A stretch of 64,000 nucleotides of DNA from Diabrotica undecimpunctata (lineage: Eukaryota > Arthropoda > Insecta > Coleoptera > Chrysomelidae). The DNA lies in the NCBI RefSeq assembly GCF_040954645.1, contig NC_092803.1, positions 122,345,961 to 122,409,960 on the forward strand. The letters run 5' to 3'. A program made the position numbers and the translations under genes. Position 1 is the first letter of the stretch, and each line of letters begins with the position of its first letter. The notes under the pieces were generated by a model. The model ran no database searches. It saw only the letters and a list, made by a program, of their open reading frames with translations, and was not told the DNA's origin. Positions 23,260-33,899 of the stretch are shown in pieces.

Positions 23260-24840
23260 TTATCGAGCCCTAGGTGACTTGGTATGCTGGAGTATCTCCC
23301 AAAAATTTTCGTACACATCTGGACGTTGAGAGAAGTACAGCTTTCTGCATGGTCTTGTAGAGATGTTCAATTCAAACCTAGCTTTCTTATGTTTTCTAGG
23401 AGGTTCTTCGGAATGACTCCAGTAGTAGAGAGAATAATAGGTATTGTCTGGGTACTTTCCATTCTCCACTGTCTTCGTATTTGAATTTCCAGATCCCTGT
23501 ACTTCGATCTTTTCGTTTTGTTTAACAGGAAGATTATTGTTGTTGGGTATCGCCACATCAATTAGTGTTGTTTGTCTCTTTACTTTATTAACTAGTATGA
23601 GATCTGGTCTATTATGTGCCACTATTTGGTCTGTGAGCACAGTGCGGTCCCAGTATAGCTTGCAGTTATCATTATCTAGTATACTTTCAGGAACGTATTG
23701 ATAATATGGGAGATGGTTTGATTGGAGAAGTCCCAGTTTGATGGCTATCTTTTGGTGAAGGATCTTCCCTACTGAGTCGTGCCGTTCCTTATATTCAGTT
23801 GCAGCAGATGCCTGGCAGCCCCCGGTAAGGTGTTGGATGGTTTATTGAGCTTGACACCCATATCGGCATTTGTCATTTTGGACCTGAGGGTCTTTGACGA
23901 TATATTTCAGGTAATTTTTAGTTGGTATAACCTGATCCTGAATGGCGAGTAATGAACCCTCTGTTTCAGGGAACAACTTTCCTGATGTCAGCCAATAGTT
24001 CGACGCTTTATTGCCGACGTGGTCTTGACTGCGCATTTTTTCGTTCTTAGTAAGCTGGTTTATGCGCACTTCTGGTTCCCTCAGTTTTATCGGTGTTGTA
24101 TCATCTACTGCACAAATCGCGCGATGTAGAGTAGATGTCTCAGCCTGCACCTGAAAATAAGTTCTTAAATTAGTAATGTGTTTTTCTAGTTGCTCACTTA
24201 TATCCTTAAGTCCTCGTCCTCCTAAATACCTTGGTAATGTCGTTCTTTCTACTGCACTTCGAGGATGGTGTTTTTGTGCCTTTGTGAGGTGTGTTCGTAT
24301 TTTTCGCTGAAGATTTTCTGTATCCGTTTTTTGTCCACTTAACAATACCAAATGAGTAGCTAAGCGCGGAACATGCATAGGTGTTTAGTGCCTTAAACAA
24401 ATTTTTACTATTAAGGTGTGAACGAAGCAGCTGTTTTACCCTTCGTATAAACTCATTAGTTATCTCAGTTTTCATTTGCTTATGGTCAATCTTCCGCGTT
24501 TGCTTTATTCCGAGGTATTTATACATATCATTTTCACCCATGGCCTCGATGTTCTGGCCGTTTTGCATATCGAATCCACCGGACTGAGCCTTTCCTTTGA
24601 TTATATTTAAGACACGGCACTTGCCAAGACCGAAGTGCATACTAATGTCATTAGAGAAATGTTCCACTGTTTTCAGCACCTGATCCAGGTGGCATCAAGT
24701 AGAAGCCAATAGTTTTAAATCATCCATATACAATAGATGATTAAGCTTTGCCACAACAGTAGTGTTATTTTTGATGCTAAAACCTGTGTCAGTTGAGTTC
24801 AGTAGCTGGGATAGGGGATTCATCGCTAGACAAAACCACA
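23260..24840 (-). pseudogene. Second-type LINE relic (YMDD reverse transcriptase)
   Basis: From 24835 down: LAMNPLSQLLNSTDTGF, then LLYMDDLKLLAS (RT active site), HFGLGKCRVL, SFGIVKWTKNGYRKSS, LPRYLGGRGLKDI, WLTSGKLFPETEGSLLAIQD, VIPTKNYLKYIVKDPQVQND, and near the end HNRPDLILVNKVKRQTTLID. This differs from the other LINEs here: it lacks RNase H and has the PHNRPD-type C-terminal domain. At least three frame changes. I cannot fix the clade. Confidence 0.75.
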
Positions 24841-24915
24841 ATATGAATATTATTATTATAGATAATAATAATATTCATTATTATTATCTATAATAATGAA
24901 TATTATTGTGATTAA
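24830..24915. repeat. AT-rich inverted repeats at a LINE junction
   Basis: Several short mirrored units of TAATAATAATATTCATTATT type lie exactly between the YMDD LINE relic and the endonuclease relic. A similar unit is at 23118-23153, near the other end. Confidence 0.5.
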
Positions 24916-25200
24916 AACATGGATTTTCCACTACCATGTTTTTGGCGATTTCCATACTAATTAATCATAATATATCGTCAATAGTTACATAGTAAAGGTT
25001 GGGTTTACCAACATAATCTTGGTTGCATGTCTTTTTTCTAATTTGTGAGTTCATTTCCCCAATAATTATTTTAAAATCATTTTTGTGCAGCTATTTTGTG
25101 CTCTTTCTAGGTCTTTATCATAGAATTGGTTTTTCATCTCACTGTCTTCCTCGGTGGACGTATGGATGTTGATTAGGCAGAGCTTAAAAAAATGTCAGTC
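24900..25200 (-). pseudogene. LINE endonuclease fragment
   Basis: The minus strand reads INIHTSTEEDSEMKNQFYDK and, in a second frame, KIILGDLNSQIRKK: the (I.N.Y.PT....FY) and GDFNA blocks of APE-type LINE endonucleases. Decayed. Confidence 0.6.
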
Positions 25201-25279
25201 ATTTCTTAGCTGCTATTGGATAGTATACAAATTTGTAAGTTTAATTATAAGTCATAAATATACAAATTTAATTTTTTAG

Positions 25280-25383
25280 ACGATTTGCCTGAATCGTTCG
25301 ATTGGAGAGATGAAGGAGCTGTATTAGGTACTCCAACAGTGCCAGGAATATTTTGTGCTAAATCTGATTGGGCATATGCAATT
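25280..25383 (+). CDS. Cathepsin L-like pseudo-protease, exon 2 (active-site loop)
   Basis: The acceptor is TTTTTTAG at 25279 and the donor GTAAGT at 25384. It encodes residues 22-56: DDLPESFDWRDEGAV, the standard mature N-terminus of cathepsin L, then PTVPGIFCAKSDWAYAI. In active enzymes this reads ..DQG.CGSCWAF. Aligned on the invariant Trp, the catalytic Cys is Asp51 and the oxyanion-hole Gln is Pro43. The loop is longer by about two residues. The first structural Cys (Cys47) is kept. The reading frame is clean, so these are substitutions and not decay by frameshift. Confidence 0.85.
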
Positions 25384-25545
25384 GTAAGTTGGTATATTTA
25401 TTGATAGTTTAGTTGCAGAATAAATAACAATTGTTTTATTATTCTGTGGTTTAGTAAAGAAAGTAAGACTATTGTCTTACTAATAGTTAAGATCATTTTT
25501 AGTGTTGATGAAATGGTAAATATGATCTGGATATTAGAGGAATGT

Positions 25546-26162
25546 ACAAAAGTATAGAGGAAGTGCCGGTGAAGTTAGCTACAAATGAACCGTCAAATTT
25601 GCGTTGCGGTATTGCCATGTCCTTATTATGTATACGTTTTATGCCTCAAATATGCTTTGAAACAGTACATTTTTTCATTTGTATTATATTATTTTATGGA
25701 ATCGGGTATTTTTTTAAATTTATATAAAACACGAACGAATGAATATTTGTTTCTTTTGATATTAGCTGCAGTTAGTTATTAGAAAAAAATGTTATAATTG
25801 GCCTTTGGTAGATTAGCAAATAAACTTGGCAATACTTTCAAAACACTAGTTGCCAGATTGCAACAGATGTTCAGAAGGTTTCAATTTTATGACTATTTTC
25901 TTATAATTTTGGGATGAAATGGTACCTGAATACCTTAAAAACATAAGAATTTAAAAGCTTAAAAAATTAATTTAAATTATAATAAATTAAATTTAAATTA
26001 ATTAAACTTCTTTTAAAAACTTAAAAAGAATGTTTAGTAAAATTAATTAATATTATATCGCATGCTTTTTCGTGATTTATTAAAACGACATGGCAACACT
26101 GCCAAGTACAAAACTTTCCCTCATTTGTAGCTAACTTCTCCGGCACTTTCTCTATACTTTTG
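25546..26162. mobile_element. MITE-like element with 75-bp inverted ends
   Basis: 25546-25620 and 26088-26162 are inverted copies (CAAAAGTATAGAG, then AGTGCCGG, then GAAGTTAGCTACAAATGA, then TTGCCATGTC). The middle is AT-rich and non-coding. It lies in cathepsin intron 2. Confidence 0.75.
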
Positions 26163-26553
26163 CCGTTTTGCTGAGGAATGCAATAAAAATGCATTATTAT
26201 CAATCAATAAGAATTTATCATGAACGGTTTTCTGAGGCCCTGAGGGGCGACAACCTCCAACAGTAAGCTTTGAAAGTTCAGTTTAACCACATTAGTTTAG
26301 TTATATATGAAAAACACGAACGAACAAAAAGTACTGACGAGAGAGGAAAACGAAATAAATGTGTTGCTGGCAGTTACTGAAAACCCAAATACAAGTAGAT
26401 ATACAGAGTATTTTCAAAGAAAAATAACCAACTTACTACTCCGTGTAAAGAATTCTTGCAACAAACAGAATGCACCCTTACCGTATTCAATTACACCAAG
26501 AATTAATTCAGGGAGATTTTGAAAAGATAATCGTATTTTGTGAATGGACCTTA

Positions 26554-27412
26554 AGGCCGTATGACACTATGCATTTTCTTGTATCATTTCTTATATCGTT
26601 TCTGATATAGAAAGTTATTTATGTTTTCTTGTATCATTTCTTGCACGTACATTTGTGCTCTGTATGGCACTATGCAAGTTCTTTTACCGGAAATTGTATG
26701 TGATTCGGCACATGATTGGTCGAAATTTTGACACTTATACAAATAGAACTGCAGTACCTGAGGACCAGAAGCCAGATGCTACTGATTATTTTTTAAAATC
26801 CTGTGGTTCAAAAATGAAAGAAATAAAATGTCCCAATATTAAAACTAAATTGGAAACCACAATTTTTGAAGATATTCAACAGGCTGTAATGGAAGACAGA
26901 AATAATAAATAATTTGGTTGTAATAATTTATTTGTTTTTTTTTTACAAATTATGTGTTTGAATGGCATGCTCTTGAAATTCTACGCTCTTATTTGGAGAT
27001 ATAAAATAATCTTTAAACTCATCACGAATTTTTAAAGCGGTTATGTATTGTTTTTAGTTATACATCTCCTCCTACTTTCAGTAGTTCCGATGCTATTTGA
27101 TCCAATCCCTGTGATTTATTGTTTTTAAATTTGGCTACTGCTGTTCTAATCTTGGTTATTATTGGTGGGCACTTTTCTCTGATGTCTGCGCTTGGTCTAA
27201 TTGTATATCAAAGTTATGCCGCCATTATGACAGAAGTTTTACGTTTTTGCGCACAAATTAGCGCATTTCTTGTACAAGAAACTGCAGCGGACACAAATTC
27301 TTGTATCGTTTCTGATATAAGAACTATTCGCTTGTATGACACTATCCATTTTTTGTTATATTAGACACGACATAAGAAATGATACAAGAAAATGCATAGT
27401 ATCATACGGCCC
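26554..27412 (+). mobile_element. PIF/Harbinger-like element, non-autonomous, TTA target duplication
   Basis: The ends are inverted: AGGCCGTATGACACTATGCA at the left and the reverse complement of GGGCCGTATGATACTATGCA at the right, continuing about 40 bases with few changes. TTA stands on both sides (26551-26553, 27413-27415), as in PIF/Harbinger. It carries the end of a MADF/BESS-type ORF and a scrap of LINE RT (about 27050-27185, minus strand). Confidence 0.8.
26655..26912 (+). pseudogene. BESS-motif ORF fragment inside the Harbinger element
   Basis: Open frame ending DATDYFLKSCGSKMKEIKCP, then TKLETTIFEDIQQAVMEDR. The spacing D..FL.S....+KE...........I..+..E matches a BESS motif, which in Harbinger elements sits behind a MADF/Myb-type DNA-binding domain. 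Only this C-terminal part remains. No nuclease ORF is present. Confidence 0.5.
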
Positions 27413-28356
27413 TTAGATAAAATTAATCAACAGAGAGATTTCTTCTGTAATGACCATTTAGAGATGAAGCTACGTTTCATAAAAATGGTTCTGTTAATAG
27501 GCACAGCTTTCACTATTATGCCACAACTAGTCCATACCACATCGTTATACATGGTCAAACTAGATGGTCGCTCAACGTGTAGGGAGGTACTGTTGGTGAC
27601 CATGTCCTGGATCCACATTTTTTTGAAGAAAATCTAAATAGTGATATATATTTAGATTTTTTAGTAAATCAATTGCCCATATTATTGGAAGACGTTCCAC
27701 TTCATATACGTGAACAAATGTGGTTTTTGCATAACGGTGCTCTTGTTCACCATAGTGCATTGATTCAAGGTGAATTTGACGATCATTTTCCTGATAGTTG
27801 GATTGGAAGAAATGAACTAGTAGCGTGGCTACCCAGATCACCAGGATTTAATAAAATTGACCTCATTTTTTTGGGGTGACTGACGTTGAGAATGAAGTTT
27901 ATAAAATACCTCCAACAACAAGGGATGCAATAAAAGATAGAATATGAAATGTATTTCGATGTGTGAGTGTACAAATGCTTCGTAATGTAAGTGGCTCATT
28001 CAATGGCTGTTTTTAGGCATGCATTAATGTTTTAGGTCATTTTGAACATCTTATGTAATTAAATATTTGTGTTTCTTTTTGTAAAATATCTTAATAAAAA
28101 ATTCTTTTTTTTTTTCTTTATTGGTTACATTGTTAGGTACATTGATTACCGGATTAATAATCAGTTATGGTGAACTGTCAGTTTTAGAAAATTTAGTCAT
28201 GGCTTACCTAAAACTTATAAAAATTTAGACACTTTAATAATAATTTGCTTTGAAAAATGAAAATATCTCAAAAATTAATACATTTAGACATACGAAATAT
28301 TAAATAAAAATTGAAGTATGGTAATTTTACTTTTAAATGATGACATAAAATACCTA

Positions 28357-28686
28357 CTGGGTGTTCTACTTAAAATTACTGAGAAAATAATGTACTTGCG
28401 TTTGGACTCCGCCTGTATTCGATATAAAGAAAATTAGCAATATCAATCATTTTTGAAACTTTTGATAATAAAAAAATGTGGCAGCAACAGATCATTCTTA
28501 TTGTACTTCTTTTTAATTATACAGGAAGTTGCACTTGTTAAGATTTTAAGACTTGTTAACATAATAAAACTTTATACTGTTGTGATAGGAAAGTGAAGAT
28601 TTCGAATATAAAATAAAATATAGTGTCTTCCATTAAAAAAAAAAACAAAAGTTAGGTCTGCCAACACTATATTATTGAACACCCTG
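28357..28686. mobile_element. Small mariner-type MITE, TA flanked
   Basis: Ends CTGGGTGTTCT and (reverse complement) CAGGGTGTTCA, with TA on each side. 330 bases, AT-rich, non-coding. The CAGGGTGTT end is common in insect mariner elements. Confidence 0.6.
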
Positions 28687-28889
28687 TAATTTTGTAATAT
28701 CAGCCTCAAAGTTGCCTATCATTTTTGTTATTAACTTTTATTGCTATCTATTATCATATCGGATCTACTGAGCTTTACCACACTAATCAATCACCCTTTA
28801 TCTAGAGGCGGCCTATATCAATTCCTATTCGCATGTTAAATCTCATCATCCGCTTCCCAAATTAATTCAGTAATTAATAACCTTTTTCC

Positions 28890-29160
28890 AGATCAGTATG
28901 TCTTTGCGACAATGCAAGTATATCCTCAGAACTTGTTTCTTTAAAAGAAGCCCTGGTTTAAACGATCACCATAAAAATAATATCAACAAGAGCATTCACA
29001 AATATCTATCTCCAATTCACGAATCAGACACAGACCATACCAAAGTTTTTCTTCCATCTATCAAGAGTGCCACTGGCAAAAAAAGATAAAACTTCGTAAA
29101 TCAAAAGGACTAAACACAATCATAAAAACAATATTCCAAACGAATATCATAGAACCGGAA
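28890..29160 (+). pseudogene. Possible Penelope-like RT fragment
   Basis: VFLPSIKSATGK followed in another frame by IRKLRKSKGLNTIIKTIFQT resembles the (LPYIKG.S..I...L...GI.TIF.P) block near the end of Penelope-like reverse transcriptases. Weak. Confidence 0.35.
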
Positions 29161-29179
29161 CCTAATTGTCCAAACCAAC

Positions 29180-29390
29180 TAATTACATCTTTATCAACGT
29201 CTGTTTTGCCTTGCAATTCTTAGAAGCCATTTTAGTGTTGCTTCTACTACGACAGGAAAGATTGTTTTCACGTGCATGGCGTTTGTGAATAGCCGCTCCG
29301 AAGATTCCTGTTAGGATGAAATTCGTATAAGCGGATATACAGACGCACTATACGTGAAATCAAATATTAACTGTCTTTCCTTGAATATCA
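29180..29390. repeat. Second copy of the SINE-like repeat of 21119-21565
   Basis: Shares CGTCTGTTTTG, AATTCTTAGAAG, TTGTTTTCAC, TCCTGTTAGGAT and ATACGTGAAAT in the same order and strand. It lacks the left half. Target duplication not found. 29400-29980 holds nothing I can name. Confidence 0.7.
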
Positions 29391-30199
29391 TAGACTTTAT
29401 AAAATTTCATGTGCACACTGCCCTTAATAGTCCACAATTACTATTCAATTTCTACTCTCGCCTACCATCTTCTTTAAACAGGTCATAAGATTGTAACGAT
29501 ACTTGCCTGGATGGGAAGTGGGGAATAGAAAGAGAAAAAGGAAAGGTTTAAGTATGTTCACCTTGCAAACCGGTGCTCGGGTGTTTTGAAGGACCCAACG
29601 GTGAGTTTTGGGACATGGGTCTATAGATCTGGGATGGAGATATATTTAGAAAAACAATTGGGAATTGAAACGTACCAATGAAAATGACAGAATTTGGTAC
29701 TAAAAAAAAATGGGAAAAATAAAGGGCGGCACCTATTCCTTTGTCGAGGGACCAGGAAAAGTCGACACTTGACCTATGAGAAGATTGATCTAAGAAAGAT
29801 TCCAAAAAAATGGCAGATAGGCTAAACCTCTCTAAAAAAAACCAAAATGCATAAATAGTCAAAAAGAAAGAAAAGCAAATATACTTATCTTATATTGTCG
29901 CTCTACATTCCTGTCAGATTTAGCTTCTTATCAGTTACCAGAAGAAAGGAAGATTATGAGAGTATTAAACAAATAATTGCTACTAATTAACAGTTTTTAT
30001 TTCTTAAAAGTTCAGCCAGGTAAAAGTGTTACAAAATGTCAACACATTAGCAAAGTAGACATAAATCAAACAAGGCAAATAACAAAAAACAAAAATGTAA
30101 ATTTAGACAAATCAGGTATTAAACAAATATTTCTAAAATTACATGGAATACCTTTATAATTGTTATGGCAAAATAAGCCTACGAAGACCCTAGTATGGT

Positions 30200-30472
30200 A
30201 AATCTAATAAAATTAGTAGACTGAGATGGATAGCTCATTTGTAGTGCATGAAACATTTTGAACCAACAAGAATAATAACTCACAATAAATGTTGGGAAAG
30301 CGACCCAAGGGGCGGCCAAAAAAGCGATATATGGACCAAGTACAGAAGAATTTCAGAGAACTTGAAACTACAAACTGAAGAATGAAAGCCAGAAATAGGA
30401 ATGAATCGAGAGGATTAATTAAACAGGCCAAGGCCGAATCTGGGCTGTAGAGCCGATGATGATGATGAATGG
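30200..30472 (+). pseudogene. LINE C-terminal end with (GAT)n tail
   Basis: SNKISRLRWIAHL, then GRPKKRYMDQV (with one frame change), then ENLKLQTEE, GLIKQAKAESGL and a stop, followed by GATGATGATGAATGG. This is the typical ORF2 end and short-repeat tail of a LINE. It lies in cathepsin intron 2. Confidence 0.75.
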
Positions 30473-30651
30473 GCTAATAAACATTCTCTTACCTCACAAC
30501 TGTTTATCTTCGACTATTTTGTTTTTGTGGTAGCATATCACTACCTCATAATTGGTATTAAATTTAATCATTATTTCATTTAATCTTTTACAATTATCAT
30601 AGTCCGTTTAATCAACTCCCTATCGTACCCATAACTGATTTCTTTTTTCAG

Positions 30652-30925
30652 GCAAACGCAGTAGAAACTCAACTTTTTTTAGCAAATGGAACTTTAGAAT
30701 CTTTCAGTCCTCAATATATATTAGATTGCTGTTCATTCTCTGATGGTTGCAACAACGGTCCATCTATAGAAACAGCATACGCATGTTTGGAACGAAATGG
30801 AGGGGTTAATTCGCAATACTCATATTTCGATGGAATGCAAAGACCTTGTTTCGGAGGGGCGAATTTACCAATACAGTTCGAAATATGGAATAAAATTAGC
30901 GAAGAAGAACTTAAAAGGCTTTTAG
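30652..30925 (+). CDS. Cathepsin L-like pseudo-protease, exon 3 (left domain)
   Basis: Acceptor TTTTTTCAG at 30651, donor GTAATT at 30926, phase 0 to 1. It encodes residues 57-147 plus one base: ANAVETQLFLANGTLESFSP, then QYILDCCSFSDGCNNG, matching E..Q..LVDC....GCNGG of cathepsin L, then AYACLERNGG and YSYFDGMQRPCFGG (the GI.....YPY....C segment). Cysteines equivalent to C56, C65 and C98 are present. N68GT is a possible glycosylation site. It ends SEEELKRLL, the helix before the P(V/I)SVAI strand. Confidence 0.88.
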
Positions 30926-31639
30926 GTAATTGTTTGTGTAAATTGTAATTTAATGAGTTCCTGCTCATAAGTGTTTTCATATGTATGATTCATAAATCTT
31001 TTGGCTTACACTTTCTTGAGTATGCTGTTTTAAAACTGATAATACTGTTAAAGGGTCTGATAAGGGACGTCCTATAGACATATAGGATAGGTGTGAATAA
31101 TATATAACTTAAACATCCGTCGATCAACTGAGAATATAGCACAGCTGCAGCCATGTCATTACTATTGATAATACATAACCCATACACACACTCAGAAAAA
31201 CAAATACATAGAACACACACCCACACACACTTTTTTTTCTACACCATGGTCAGTGGTACATCACAGACAGTTGCACCACAACAAGCTAATCTTACGGTCA
31301 GATTTGTTCTGCAACTATTGCACTTCCTTATCCCGAGATGTAACACAATCGTACTTAGGAGTTGCATGGTGCAGGGTAAAAGTGTAAAAAAAAACAGAAC
31401 ATGAGACAGTTAAAAAAAAACACCTATCTAAGAGTATGAAGAAAGAGTAAAAATGATTGTTGGAATATGTAGCACAGCAAATCCATATAAAACCAAGGTC
31501 GAGGTACCAGCAAAACCTCGAGAGAATACCCTTATTTGCCCCCGTGAAAAAGAGTCGCTAAAAAACTAAGGAACTCTAACCGACAGACTAGGTCATATAA
31601 CAATGCCACAAAAGTATTCAGGATGGCGGTGGCATAACT

Positions 31640-31800
31640 ACACCATCCTGATATTCAACTAGATCAGGCTCAAACAGATCTTATCATCAACAAACTGCAA
31701 CGAGCAGTGGAGAGGCTCCTATCGGAAATCAAAATCAACTTCTGCAGTTCCGTAAAACAACCTTTAGCGCAAGGACATTGTGCGTAAACTATGCTAACGA
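31640..31800 (+). pseudogene. Jockey-type LINE scrap
   Basis: TDLIINKLQRAVERLLSEIK resembles the block after the RT active site in jockey-type LINEs (LQ.A...L..W). Isolated and weak. Confidence 0.3.
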
Positions 31801-32099
31801 TTATGCAAAAAAATTGACTACTGATGTGGTGAGGACTATGTAGAGTCTGTGGAAAGGGGTAAACTTAAATGCAATCGATTAATGATGAATAAATTATCAA
31901 TTTCTAAGGAAACAAAATCAAGACGGAAGACTGGTTGTTGAAAAATCGGAAGATCGGGGAGGACACACAAAGCCTGGTCTACGGCAAATTGAATGGCACA
32001 GTCAGAGATAACGATCTGACTATATTTACAAAATTAACTTCAAATGTAGGGCTTAACATGAGCACTGAGAAGTTCCAAATGATCCAAAAAAATATATAA

Positions 32100-32530
32100 A
32101 AAAATAGGAAATAAGTATTACATCACAAGCACATTTAAAGCAACCAATACACTGAGATTTATTCTATCCAAAACCAAAAATAACAACACACAAGCGAGAT
32201 CAAAGAACTGTATCTATAAAATACCCTGTGAATGCAAGCATTTTTACGTGGAGAAAACCGCAATATCACGTGTCAGGATAAACGATCATGCAACATACAC
32301 CAAAAAGAGAGACCGACAAATTACATATATGCAAACATGTCTGAGACAATGAGCACAGAAGAAAAATAAAAAAAAGCTCTCATCTTACTTAATGAAGAAA
32401 AATGTCTAGCAAACCCATGCATCAGCAGAATCTTGCAGGCTCTGGTTGCCAATACTAAAAAAAGACGTCACTAACAAGAATATTCCAACATTAATGAATT
32501 AAAACAAAATCAGAGACATATCATTTACAA
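32100..32530 (+). pseudogene. Penelope-like element endonuclease (GIY-YIG) relic
   Basis: KNCIYKIPCECKHFYVEKTA, then SRVRINDHATYTKK, matches the GIY-YIG start (IYKI.C.C...YVG.T..) and the following R..EH of Penelope-like elements. Further on, ASAESCRLWLPIL matches a late block. The catalytic Gly-Gln-Thr is VEKT here. It lies in intron 3 of the cathepsin-like gene. Confidence 0.65.
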
Positions 32531-33025
32531 TTATTCAGAATTTACATACATACAACATACAATACATAGGCATATAATACATAAACATATAATACACAAA
32601 CACACAAAATAATTAGAATTTAATATCATCCCGAGGGTACAAACACCACCCTCAGAATTTTTAACTAAAAGCATGTCTATTTGCATACAAGCTTACAAGA
32701 TAGGGACCAAGTAAATCACCTGTCAAATTTGGTAAACAAAATCGCCAAAACCACTATAGGTTATAACAATAAGTCCCTAATTTAAAATAATTTTTTTAAG
32801 CGATTCTCGGAGTGTAAAGCTAAAGCGAATCGTCAAATAGTTATAACTGTAATTTTCATTGAAACAAATTGTAGTTTAATCTCATATAAACATAATATTT
32901 AACATGTAACTATGTCCCTTATGAAACTGTGTAATCTACTTACCTCTATCATTGTTACTTTTTCTATTACTTTACACCATATTTTACTTTTTTTATATTG
33001 TTTATTATGCTTCTGTATATTTTAG

Positions 33026-33297
33026 TCACAAGAGGTATTCTCAATGTAATGATAAACGGTGCAAATCTTCGTAGTTACACAGGAGGAATATGGTTGTCTG
33101 ACGATTGTAATAAAAGTAATCCCGACCCTTGGACCGTAAACTTAATAGGATATGGCAGAGAAAATGATACCGACTATTGGATTCTTAAAAACTGGGTTGA
33201 CAGTTCATGGGGAGAGGGCGGATTTTTTAGATTAATTAGAAATCAAAATGCTTGTGGTATTACTGATAAAGTTTTAGTACCAATGGTTGTAGTATAG
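33026..33297 (+). CDS. Cathepsin L-like pseudo-protease, exon 4 (right domain and stop)
   Basis: The acceptor is TTTTAG at 33025. The split codon G+TC gives Val and the text reads VTRGILNVMINGANLRSYTG, matching ..GP(V)SVAIDA...F..Y.. of cathepsin L. Then comes DDCNKSNPDPWTVNLIGYG: the position of the catalytic His (NHAV..VGYG) is Trp183. DYWILKNWVDSSWGEGGFFR keeps the active-site Asn (Asn203) but changes NSWG. NACGIT and VLVPMVVV close the fold. The gene totals 714 coding bases, 237 aa, close to signal peptide plus mature enzyme (about 220 aa). The protein should fold but cannot be a cysteine protease. Confidence 0.9.
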
Positions 33298-33324
33298 CCT
33301 ATTTATTTTTTTGTAAAGTATCCT

Positions 33325-33330
33325 AATAAA
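33325..33330 (+). terminator. Polyadenylation signal of the cathepsin-like gene
   Basis: AATAAA 28 bases after the stop codon; T-rich sequence follows. Confidence 0.7.
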
Positions 33331-33707
33331 AATATGGATAGATATACAGTTTTATTGTTTTAACAATAAATATTTTTTTTATTCTCCCACTCAGTAAATT
33401 TTCAAATTCAGTGAATAAACCTATATTGGTAAGTTTAAGATTCAATATACGAGTAAATCTATGAAATATTGAAGCCAATCTGAGAAGACGTACAAGTTAT
33501 GTGAACATAGTAAAATAATAATTTGTTGTCGATTTAGATTGACATTCAAACTATAAAAGTTCTTACATATGTACTAGCTACTTACTCCGAGTCTTTACAA
33601 GTCATGTGGGTTTGGGTCTAACTAATTAGCTTCCTTCCCAGTACTTAGCCAGAGTAAATCGTTGATTGATGAAACTTTTTTGATTGTCTGTGAAGTTTGG
33701 AAAATCG

Positions 33708-33773
33708 CTGTTATCAAACTTTGTGTTATGATCAATCAAATTGTTCCAGATATCTGTTATCAAACTTTGTGTT
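33708..33773 (+). repeat. Two direct copies of a 20-mer
   Basis: CTGTTATCAAACTTTGTGTT at 33708-33727 and 33754-33773. Confidence 0.9.
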
Positions 33774-33899
33774 TTCACTGTAAGAAGAAGCCCTTCTTTT
33801 CATAGTTACAAATGCATAGCCTATATCCTCTAAACTCCGTTGTTGTTGTATTTCTATACCGGCCTCGGTTGTTTTTCCGCACCTTAATATCTTGTATCT

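Larger units (their letters stand above)
26290..28030 (+). pseudogene. Mariner-type transposase relic split by a Harbinger insertion
   Basis: The 5' part (26307-26553) gives LLAVTENPNTS and, in another frame, MHPYRIQLHQELIQGDFEKI and FCEWTL. After the insertion (27413 on) come NGSVNRHSFHYYATTS, FLHNGALVHHS (normally QHDGAP.H, so the second catalytic Asp is Asn) and WIGRNELVAWLPRSPGFNKI. Several frameshifts. The two halves join in frame across the TTA duplication. Confidence 0.75.

Noticed and set aside
24830..24915. AT-rich mirrored repeats as a possible replication origin
   Set aside because: Simple TAAT repeats at a LINE junction; no other origin feature.
29548..29862. Minus-strand frame of 104 codons
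   Set aside because: No motif, no neighbour context; likely chance.
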